Shown in pieces: positions 1-4,663 of a stretch of DNA of 6,661 nucleotides (its first letter is position 1; the number at the start of each line of letters is the position of its first letter). The stretch comes from an uncultured Collinsella sp. (GTDB lineage: Bacteria > Actinomycetota > Coriobacteriia > Coriobacteriales > Coriobacteriaceae): contig CAJLAN010000095.1 in assembly GCA_905204635.1 (NCBI GenBank), positions 1 through 6,661 of the forward strand, given 5' to 3'. The position numbers were made by a program, and so were the translations under genes. A model generated the notes under the pieces. The model was not told where the DNA came from, did no database searches, and worked only from the letters and a program-made list of their open reading frames with translations.

Positions 1-211
1 GCTCAACGCGAGCTGCCGCAGGCGCATGCTCAGAAAGCGCGGCAACAAAAGCATCGAGCGCATCGGCCGGAGCGTGCGCCTCGATATGCACGCCGTCGCC
101 CGCATTGAGCACCCATCCGCAAATGCCATGCGTCATGGCCTCGCGATACACAAACGGTCGCATGCCAACGCCCTGCACAATGCCCGTCACATGAATATGC
201 ACATGCCGCAT
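1..211 (-). CDS. hypF: HypF carbamoyltransferase, N-terminal part (cut by window edge)
   Basis: Only the first 70 residues are in the window. HypF transfers a carbamoyl group from carbamoyl phosphate to the C-terminal cysteine of HypE, which makes the cyanide ligands of [NiFe]-hydrogenases in the cytoplasm. What is seen is the N-terminal acylphosphatase-like domain: MRHVHIHVTG, then VQGVGMRPFVYREA (about residues 12-25) and CGWVLNAGDGVHIEAH (31-46). These carry the conserved acylphosphatase Arg (R18) and Asn (N36). The family usually has Phe where this protein has Met17. The ATG at 211 is supported by a GAGGAG Shine-Dalgarno site at 218-223, 6 nt upstream. The zinc-finger, YrdC-like and Kae1-like domains would lie left of the window. 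The gene follows a NikR-type regulator on the same strand, which fits nickel enzyme assembly. A stand-alone acylphosphatase is a less likely alternative because the motif spacing is HypF-like. Confidence 0.93.
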   Translation of the reverse strand, partial: MRHVHIHVTGIVQGVGMRPFVYREAMTHGICGWVLNAGDGVHIEAHAPADALDAFVAALSEHAPAAARVE

Positions 212-229
212 GCGACACTCCTCATCAAA

Positions 230-308
230 ACCGACCAAAATAGACAGGTTTATTTTGGTAGGTAAAACGCTAAACCTGCCAAAACAAACCTGTCCCTTTT
301 TGGCAGGT
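230..308. repeat. Four-armed compound palindrome between nikR and hypF
   Basis: Four copies of an 11-mer related to TTTTGGcAGGT alternate in orientation. They lie at 230-240 (reverse), 253-263 (forward), 274-284 (reverse) and 298-308 (forward). The inner part is a 21-bp inverted repeat, 243-263 with 274-294, with two differences, one of which is a G-U pair in RNA; the spacer is 10 nt. The outer copies (230-240 and 298-308) pair at 9 of 11 positions. The whole unit could therefore form one long hairpin or two adjacent ones. It starts 7 nt upstream of the hypF Shine-Dalgarno site and ends 18 nt after the nikR-like stop codon. It may be an operator for the neighbouring NikR, a terminator/attenuator, or a dispersed intergenic repeat; the sequence alone does not decide. 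There is no strong T-run on the minus strand after the stem. Confidence 0.8.
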
Positions 309-326
309 GCGCTGCGGGAAATCCCG

Positions 327-839
327 CTATAGCCCCAGGCTCTGCTTGGTGGCGGCGCAGGTGAGCTCGCCGTGCTTAACGCCGCGCAGGCCCAGCAGGC
401 GGTCGGCTAGTTCGTAGACGCGCTCGCCGCGACCCTTGAGCGCCAGAATCTCCAAACAGTTGTGGTGATCCAGATGCACGTGCATGGTCGATACGATCTC
501 GTCGGTGTAGTCGTGCTGCACTTCGTCCAGGCGGCGCGTCAGATCGCCGGTGTGATGGTCGTAGATCATGGTGAGCGACCCGATAACGTGCTCATCGGGC
601 GTGCGCATCTGCTCTTTGGCGATCGAGGCGCGAATCAAATCGCGCACGGCCTCGGAGCGGTTGGCCACGTCGCCGCGGCGCGCGATCTGCTCGTCAAAAC
701 GGCGCAGCAGGTCGTCGGGTGCGGTAACCGAAAAACGGACCAGCTCGGAGCCGGAGCCACTACAGTGGCAGCCCGCGTCACCGTCCGCCCCGTGCGGATG
801 CTCGTGCTCGTACCCGCAGCAGTGCTCGTGTTCGGCCAC
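327..839 (-). CDS. nikR: NikR-family nickel-responsive transcriptional regulator with His/Cys-rich N-terminal tail
   Basis: This 170-aa protein is a nickel-dependent DNA-binding repressor. Residues 32-75 form a ribbon-helix-helix domain (ELVRFSVTAPDDLLRRFDEQ, then RSEAVRDLIR), and 85-165 form the ACT-like NikR ligand domain. The four high-affinity nickel ligands known from E. coli NikR (His76, His87, His89, Cys95) map to H109, H120, H122 and C128 with identical spacing (QH...MHVHLDHHNC). Unusually, about 30 residues precede the DNA-binding domain and hold six His and four Cys (H4, H6, C7, C8, H12, H14, H16, C24, H25, C26). NikR proteins usually begin close to the ribbon-helix-helix strand. 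The start is a GTG at 839 without a strong Shine-Dalgarno site, 1 nt after the stop of the upstream 82-aa gene, so translational coupling is likely. No other start codon lies between an upstream in-frame TGA and this GTG. Downstream hypF suggests control of nickel uptake or hydrogenase genes. Confidence 0.94.
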   Translation of the reverse strand: MAEHEHCCGYEHEHPHGADGDAGCHCSGSGSELVRFSVTAPDDLLRRFDEQIARRGDVANRSEAVRDLIRASIAKEQMRTPDEHVIGSLTMIYDHHTGDLTRRLDEVQHDYTDEIVSTMHVHLDHHNCLEILALKGRGERVYELADRLLGLRGVKHGELTCAATKQSLGL

Positions 840-840
840 C

Positions 841-1089
841 TTACACCAGCTTCACGGAGCCGACGGAGTTGTGGTCGGCCTCGATGGCTTCCTCGTAGCC
901 CTCGAGTGCGTCGTGGGCCTCGTGGAGCGCGGCCATGGCGGCCTCGAGCTTGGCGCCGATGCGCTCCATGTCAAAATTCTCGGTCGCATGCAGCAGCTGA
1001 TGGCTCCACTCGTGAGCGAGCTCGATGGTGTCGTCGACCTGCTTGACGCTCATGGCAAGCTGGCTCATGTTCATTCCGACGTCATGCAT
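841..1089 (-). CDS. Hypothetical 82-aa helical protein, first gene of the nikR unit
   Basis: I do not recognise this family. The protein is small, acidic and predicted by eye to be mostly helical, with no signal peptide or membrane segment. A Met-rich start (MHDVGMNMSQ) is followed by an amphipathic stretch with scattered histidines (H2, H27, H30, H34, H56, H59, H73) and a Glu/Ala-rich second helix around residues 45-70. It has no cysteine. The ATG at 1089 has an AGGAG Shine-Dalgarno site 7 nt upstream. Its stop is separated by 1 nt from the GTG of the NikR-like gene, so the two are almost certainly co-transcribed and probably translationally coupled. Inference only: a protein made with a nickel sensor and rich in His and acidic residues could bind metal or partner the regulator. 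No promoter with a good -35 was found. A TAAAAT hexamer on the minus strand near 1130-1135 is a possible -10. Confidence 0.8.
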   Translation of the reverse strand: MHDVGMNMSQLAMSVKQVDDTIELAHEWSHQLLHATENFDMERIGAKLEAAMAALHEAHDALEGYEEAIEADHNSVGSVKLV

Positions 1090-1160
1090 GGAAAATCTCC
1101 TTTTGTATGGGGCAGTTCAGTGGTTCAGATTTTACTACGCCCGCTCTGTGCGCAGCTGCA

Positions 1161-1199
1161 TAAGAAAACGGGTGCGAGTCTGTGCGACCCGCACCCGTT
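1161..1199 (-). terminator. Probable intrinsic terminator downstream of trxA
   Basis: Read on the minus strand, a perfect 10-bp GC-rich stem (AACGGGTGCG with CGCACCCGTT, 1190-1199 and 1167-1176) closes a 13-nt loop and runs into TTTTCTTA. It lies about 120 nt beyond the trxA stop and just before the 82-aa gene, where a terminator would insulate the two units. The T-tract is short and interrupted, and the loop can refold into an alternative GTGCG/CGCAC hairpin. Confidence 0.65.
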
Positions 1200-1320
1200 C
1201 ACTGGGGGCTGTTTGTGACTACCATACTATCCGTGGTTGCACTCGGTGCATCCAGAAGTCCGGCGAGCGGTGCAAAAGCGCTCATGGACGGCAGGCAGAC
1301 GGCAACATGTAACAAGCGTA

Positions 1321-1641
1321 TTACAGATGCTTCTCCAGCAGCGCCTGCAGCCTCGCCTTGGGCAGAGCGCCAACCGATCGGTCAATCTCCTCGCCGTTCT
1401 TAAACACAACCAGCGTGGGAATGCTCATGACGCCATACTTCATGGCCAGGTCCTGGTTGTCGTCGACGTTGCATTTGGCAACGGCAAGCTTGCCCGCCAG
1501 CTCATCGGCAACCTCGTCAACGATGGGCGAGAGGGATCGACAGGGCCCGCACCACGGTGCCCAAAAATCGACCAGCACGGGCAGACTGTCGTTAACGATG
1601 GAATCGAAGTTCTCGGGGGTAATCTGATTAATGTCAGCCAT
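1321..1641 (-). CDS. trxA: Thioredoxin
   Basis: A 106-aa cytoplasmic thioredoxin that reduces disulfides in ribonucleotide reductase, peroxiredoxins and other targets and is itself recycled by thioredoxin reductase. The active site FWAPWCGPC places the catalytic cysteines at C31 and C34. The buried Asp (D25), the cis-proline loop SIPT (P75) and the KNGE turn are all present, and the length matches canonical TrxA. An extra cysteine, C57 (AKCNVDD), follows the third strand. The ATG at 1641 is chosen because GGAGG lies 5 nt upstream. Longer in-frame starts at 1653 and 1725 would either use that ribosome-binding site as coding sequence or add a non-thioredoxin tail. The gene stands alone, divergent from the glycosylase-like gene. 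A 7-bp perfect hairpin (1660-1676) would lie in its leader if transcription begins near 1689. Confidence 0.97.
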   Translation of the reverse strand: MADINQITPENFDSIVNDSLPVLVDFWAPWCGPCRSLSPIVDEVADELAGKLAVAKCNVDDNQDLAMKYGVMSIPTLVVFKNGEEIDRSVGALPKARLQALLEKHL

Positions 1642-1695
1642 GGTGACCTCCATAATGCGACGCGGCTCGGCCGCGTAAAACTCAGTACGACCGTG

Positions 1696-1701
1696 CTTAT
1701 A
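1696..1701 (-). promoter_or_regulatory. Possible -10 box of trxA
   Basis: On the minus strand TATAAG lies 55 nt upstream of the trxA start codon and matches the sigma-70-type -10 consensus at 5 of 6 bases. No good -35 hexamer is found at 16-18 nt spacing, so the assignment is weak. Confidence 0.3.
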
Positions 1702-1743
1702 CCCAGCCGCCCGCAAAGCAACCACTCGCGGGCAGCTCTTTTA

Positions 1744-1749
1744 TATAAT
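1744..1749 (+). promoter_or_regulatory. Perfect TATAAT -10 box of the glycosylase-like gene
   Basis: An exact TATAAT lies 28 nt upstream of the ATG at 1778, placing the transcription start near 1756 and giving a leader of about 20 nt. The -35 region (around 1721-1726) has no clear TTGACA match. This box overlaps the more upstream ATG at 1748 and argues against that codon as the start. Confidence 0.6.
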
Positions 1750-1777
1750 GGTGGGCACGCAAACGATTGGAGAGCGC

Positions 1778-2353
1778 ATGTCCACGTCACAAAGCCAGAA
1801 AAAAGAAGCCATCGCCCAGGCGGCCGAGCAGGAGCTCGCATCGCTCGCGGGTCGCGGCGTGCGTATCGCGGGCAACGCGTGCTCGCCGATCGTGCTGGTC
1901 AAAGGCGATTTGGACGAGGCCGAGCGTTCGGGTGGCGAGCTTGCCGCCGGCCCGGATGGCGCGGCGTTGCGCAAGGCGCTTGGGGCCATCGGCTACGCGC
2001 CCGAGGATTTTTGCGTGCTGTCAAGCGTCGCTGGCGTGGGTGACGGGGCGGTCGCGACAGGCGAGGGCCTACCGTGCGAGCTGTTCCGCGAGGCGCTCGA
2101 GGCCTTGGACCCCGAGGCGGTCTTGCTGCTGGACGATCGCGCGGCCGATACCATGCGCGAGACCTATGCCGACATGCTTGTGGCAATCGACGACTTCGAT
2201 ACCGCTATGCTCAAGCCCGGCTTGGTCGCCCATGTGCAGGGCCGCCGCGTGCTCGCGCTCGACGGCTTTGAGGCGGCACTCACTGACAAAGCCGCCAAGC
2301 AGCGCATGTGGGCATACATCAAGCAGCTGACCCCGGCAGCCGCTCCGCTGTAG
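1778..2353 (+). CDS. Uracil-DNA-glycosylase-fold-like protein, apparently without catalytic motifs
   Basis: A 191-aa soluble protein. Recalled family-4 uracil-DNA glycosylase (UDG) consensus aligns without gaps over residues 41-64: the family's GEAPG...GRPFVGPAGQLL corresponds here to KGDLDEAERSGGELAAGPDG followed by AAL, keeping G53, G58, P59, G61 and L64. Further matches are IGYAPEDFCVLSSV (71-84; family IGL..EDVYITNVV), ALDPEAVLLLDDRAA (109-123; family P.vIvaLG..A) and LTDKAAKQRMWAYIKQL (168-184; family LR.P..KR.VW.DLK.L). The catalytic GEAPG is replaced by KGDLD, and the HP[AS] motif by D162-G163-F164. Only three cysteines remain (C35, C79, C100), too few for the family's four-cysteine iron-sulfur site. 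I infer a diverged, probably non-catalytic member of the fold. The start is ATG 1778, with GGAG 5 nt upstream. The gene is divergent from trxA and converges on the kinase gene, 18 nt away. The reading frame is confident; the family call is tentative. Confidence 0.75.
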   Translation: MSTSQSQKKEAIAQAAEQELASLAGRGVRIAGNACSPIVLVKGDLDEAERSGGELAAGPDGAALRKALGAIGYAPEDFCVLSSVAGVGDGAVATGEGLPCELFREALEALDPEAVLLLDDRAADTMRETYADMLVAIDDFDTAMLKPGLVAHVQGRRVLALDGFEAALTDKAAKQRMWAYIKQLTPAAAPL

Positions 2354-2371
2354 CGAGGCTGGCGGCAGCCC

Positions 2372-3649
2372 CTACATCACAGCGCGCAGCTCAAACCGAT
2401 CGCCGTTAATGCGGAACTGACAGTTGCCGTTCATGCGTTCGACGGCAAGTTTGATGCTCCTGGTGCCAAAGCCGTGGCCCGCATGCCGGGTCACGGGCAT
2501 GCCATCGACCATGCGCGGCGCGCGGTCAAACGTGTTGGAAACTAACAGCAGCAGCTGGCCGTCCTCTAATCGCAGGTCAAAGTCGACGAATCGCTTTCCT
2601 TGGGGTGCGGCGCTTGCGGCGGTGATAGCGTTTTCCAAGGCATTTGAGAGCACGCTAAACAGGTCGGCGTCACCTACGTGGATGGTTTCGGGTACGGCGG
2701 CGCGCAGGTTGGCGGTAATGCCGTTTCTATTGATATCCGAGTTAAATGACGAAAGCGCGATGTTTACGGTCTCGTTGGCGCAGAAGCGGCGTACGGCGGT
2801 GCGATCGCCGGCTTCGCAGAGTTCATCGATGCGTTTGAGCGCCTCGTCGGTGTGGCCCTCCTCAATTAAAGCGGCCAGGCCGCGTAGGAAGTGGCGCATA
2901 TCGTGGCGAAGAATCGACAGCTCGCGCCCAGATTGACGCCAAGCCTCGAGCTCTTTGATGGCGGCGTTGTCGCGGGTTTCGAGCATCCAGCGCTCTCGCT
3001 CGGCGGTTTCCTTTTCTTCGTATTCGCGCAGGTAAACGGCAAGAAACATAAGATAGAAGGCACAGAGCGCAAAGGCCAAAAACTCAACCGTCACCACCGA
3101 GCCCGAGTGGAACAGCGTGGTGTAGACGTTGGTGGCATAGTCAAAGACGTAATAGACGAGCGGCAGGATTAAAAGGATGCCCAGCTCGGTGGTGCTTTTA
3201 ATCGCCAAGCGTGGACCGATGTCGCCGGCCCAATGCAGCAGGACGGCAAAGACGGCGAGTGTGGTCGCGATGCGCGCCAGATAGTACGCGATCTGAGAAT
3301 CGGTTGCGGCAAATGCGGCGATGCCCATCCAATTGCTGAACTGGCAGCTCAGATAGGCACTCGTAATGCCGAGCACGGCAAGCAGCGGGCTCAGGCGGTA
3401 GCGCGCGCACAAATAGATGACGAGCGGCAGATGCACGACGAGCGGATATACCTGGCGGGCGAAAAGCTCGCCGCCGACGGCATTGGCGAGGCCAAATGCG
3501 CATCCGGTTACGGCACCGACCAACACCAGTTCAAGCGCATGACGCCGGTTGATCTCGACACCGCACAGTGCCGCCGAGGCAAAGACGCCAAAGAGCAGCG
3601 TCGTGGCGTGGTGGATTGCCCAAAGGACCATTTCGACCGAGGAGACCAT
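2372..3649 (-). CDS. GHKL-type sensor histidine kinase (AgrC/BlpH-like), membrane-bound
   Basis: A 425-aa sensor kinase. Six or seven hydrophobic segments (about 9-29, 38-58, 66-82, 88-112, 119-138, 153-172 and 183-207) form a polytopic membrane sensor, typical of peptide-sensing kinases partnered with LytTR regulators. A charged coiled-coil-like linker (208-245) leads to the dimerisation helix with the motif LRHDMRHF, where H249 is the likely phospho-acceptor. The ATPase domain follows, with N-box LSNALENAITAA (N336, N340) and glycine-rich GHGFGTRSIKL (G391-G395). As in other GHKL kinases of this class, the DxGxG box is replaced by a short degenerate segment. The ATG at 3649 shares its A with the TGA of the response regulator (TGATG), and GGGAG lies 7 nt upstream, inside the regulator gene. 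The ligand is unknown. No signal-peptide or exporter gene is adjacent. Confidence 0.93.
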   Translation of the reverse strand: MVSSVEMVLWAIHHATTLLFGVFASAALCGVEINRRHALELVLVGAVTGCAFGLANAVGGELFARQVYPLVVHLPLVIYLCARYRLSPLLAVLGITSAYLSCQFSNWMGIAAFAATDSQIAYYLARIATTLAVFAVLLHWAGDIGPRLAIKSTTELGILLILPLVYYVFDYATNVYTTLFHSGSVVTVEFLAFALCAFYLMFLAVYLREYEEKETAERERWMLETRDNAAIKELEAWRQSGRELSILRHDMRHFLRGLAALIEEGHTDEALKRIDELCEAGDRTAVRRFCANETVNIALSSFNSDINRNGITANLRAAVPETIHVGDADLFSVLSNALENAITAASAAPQGKRFVDFDLRLEDGQLLLLVSNTFDRAPRMVDGMPVTRHAGHGFGTRSIKLAVERMNGNCQFRINGDRFELRAVM

Positions 3650-4371
3650 CAGTGTCTCCCACCCTCAAAGCGCGCCGCAAAGTAGGCGTCTTGGAATCCC
3701 TGCTTGCTGCTGCGCGACAGTGGAATGCACGCGCCGGAGCGCATGACGATGTCCGTGCGATCGAAGTGGTCGATGTTGCGCAAGTTGACCTGGTAGCTAC
3801 GGTGGCATTTAAAGAAGGTGGCATTTTGCGCCAAACGGTCCTCGACGCTGCGGAACGACTCGAGTGCCTCGATATCGCGTCCGTCGCGCAGGTGGAAGAC
3901 CACGTGCTTGTTGCGCGCCTCGGCATATTCGATGTCGGACAGGCGCAGGGCGTGGTAGCCAAAGGAAGTTTTGATCACGAGCTCGTCGGTTGCCGCCGGG
4001 CGCATGCTCGAAAGCTCGTCGAGTAATCGCGCCAGGCGTTCGTAAGTCACGGGCTTGAGCAGATAGTCGAAAGCGCGGACCTCGTAGGACTCCAGTGCGA
4101 ACTCGGGCGACGAGGTGAGGAACACCAGGCGCACGGCGGTATCGGCCTGGCGCAATTCGCGTGCGGTGTCCATGCCGTTGACGAGCGGCATGATCATGTC
4201 GAGCAGAATGATGTCGGCGCGCGATGCGGCATGGCGGGCCAGCAGGTCCTCGCCGCGCGTGACGAGCGCAACATCGACCGCCGTGCCCGTCTCGGTCGAC
4301 CAACGGTCGATCATCCGGTGCAGTCTATCTAGAAAAGCGACATCATCGTCGCAGGCAATAATCTTGAGCAT
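3649..4371 (-). CDS. LytTR-family response regulator (AgrA/LytR-like)
   Basis: A 240-aa two-domain regulator. The receiver domain (about 1-118) has the acidic pocket D8-D9-D10, phospho-acceptor D58 (IILLDMIMP), T86 (FLTSS) and K106 (DYLLKP). The LytTR DNA-binding domain (about 130-233) carries the family signatures IEYAEARNKHVVFH, FFKCHRSYQVNLRNI and IPLSR. LytTR regulators bind pairs of short imperfect direct repeats upstream of their targets. The ATG at 4371 is preceded by AAGGGGG about 6 nt upstream. It is the first gene of a two-gene unit with the kinase, overlapping it by 1 nt. The targets cannot be told from the window. The nad operon starts divergently 293 nt away, but no LytTR-type direct repeat was recognised in between. 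Confidence 0.95.
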   Translation of the reverse strand: MLKIIACDDDVAFLDRLHRMIDRWSTETGTAVDVALVTRGEDLLARHAASRADIILLDMIMPLVNGMDTARELRQADTAVRLVFLTSSPEFALESYEVRAFDYLLKPVTYERLARLLDELSSMRPAATDELVIKTSFGYHALRLSDIEYAEARNKHVVFHLRDGRDIEALESFRSVEDRLAQNATFFKCHRSYQVNLRNIDHFDRTDIVMRSGACIPLSRSSKQGFQDAYFAARFEGGRH

Positions 4372-4578
4372 TCGGCCCCCTTAAGTAGTTCGATTTTGCC
4401 ACATCGGGCACGCGCCGCTTGCGGGGGTGCGGACCGTTTGCGCCCCACGGCGTGCAGCTCGCGCCAAGCGGTGTTGCGATGGCGAAAGATGCCTCCTGCG
4501 CTATCGAAAGCCCGGCTATCCTCAGCTTGCCAGTTCGAAAATGGACTTGCCGCATGATTGAATCTTTATTTCAACTTT

Positions 4579-4622
4579 ACACCTAGGTTTACAGCTGTCT
4601 TGTCAGCTGTAAACCTAGGTGT
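4579..4622. promoter_or_regulatory. Perfect 19-bp inverted repeat, candidate nadA operator
   Basis: The arms 4579-4597 and 4604-4622 are perfectly complementary with a 6-nt spacer. Each arm contains two self-complementary hexamers, CCTAGG and CAGCTG, so the unit reads CCTAGG, CAGCTG, spacer, CAGCTG, CCTAGG. The right arm overlaps the end of the putative -35 and fills the whole spacer of the nadA promoter, which is ideal for repression. NAD synthesis genes in other bacteria are controlled by repressors such as NiaR, NrtR or NadQ; which of these, if any, binds here is unknown. It is not a convincing terminator because neither strand has a T-run after it. Confidence 0.75.
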
Positions 4623-4628
4623 CATACT
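4600..4628 (+). promoter_or_regulatory. Putative nadA promoter
   Basis: TTGTCA (4600-4605; 5 of 6 matches to the -35 consensus) and CATACT (4623-4628; 4 of 6 matches to the -10 consensus) are separated by exactly 17 nt. Transcription would start near 4635, giving a leader of about 28 nt before the nadA ATG. The -35 begins in the spacer of the inverted repeat and the -10 directly abuts its right end. Confidence 0.6.
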
Positions 4629-4663
4629 AAAGCCCCAAGATTCGCCAAAAGAGAGGGGCCTTG

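Noticed and set aside
30..218. Cys/Arg-rich reading frame of 62 codons on the minus strand
   Set aside because: It is a shadow of hypF in another frame. The hypF frame has recognisable motifs and the ribosome-binding site.
230..308. CRISPR-like or tandem array
   Set aside because: Copies alternate in orientation, are only 11 nt long and have no regular unique spacers; this is a compound palindrome.
314..327. GCGGGA/TCCCGC mini-palindrome at the nikR stop codon as a terminator
   Set aside because: The loop is only 2 nt and no T-tract follows on the minus strand.
462..1218. Long plus-strand frames opposite nikR and the 82-aa gene
   Set aside because: Their composition is that of antisense shadows in GC-rich DNA, there are no family motifs, and the minus-strand genes are clearly real.
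1233..1277. Short minus-strand frames between trxA and its terminator, including a CxxC-containing tail
   Set aside because: There is no Shine-Dalgarno site, and the longer version runs through trxA in another frame.
1642..1725. Longer thioredoxin start at 1725
   Set aside because: The extra 28 residues do not belong to the thioredoxin fold and would include the GGAGG ribosome-binding site that serves the ATG at 1641.
1709..1733. GCCCGC/GCGGGC pair followed by a T-rich stretch, read as a plus-strand terminator
   Set aside because: No plus-strand gene lies upstream, the stem is only 6 bp with a 13-nt loop, and the T-rich part is better explained as the promoter.
1748..1777. Upstream ATG for the glycosylase-like gene
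   Set aside because: It overlaps the TATAAT box and has no Shine-Dalgarno site; the ATG at 1778 has one.
2357..2370. GGCTG/CAGCC hairpin between the convergent genes as a shared terminator
   Set aside because: A stem of only 5 bp and no T-run on either side; too weak to annotate.
4343..4555. 70-codon minus-strand frame upstream of the response regulator
   Set aside because: It overlaps the regulator start out of frame, has no ribosome-binding site and shows no protein-like pattern.
4661..4663. TTG as the nadA start
   Set aside because: It would leave only 2 nt after the Shine-Dalgarno site; the ATG at 4664 has proper spacing.
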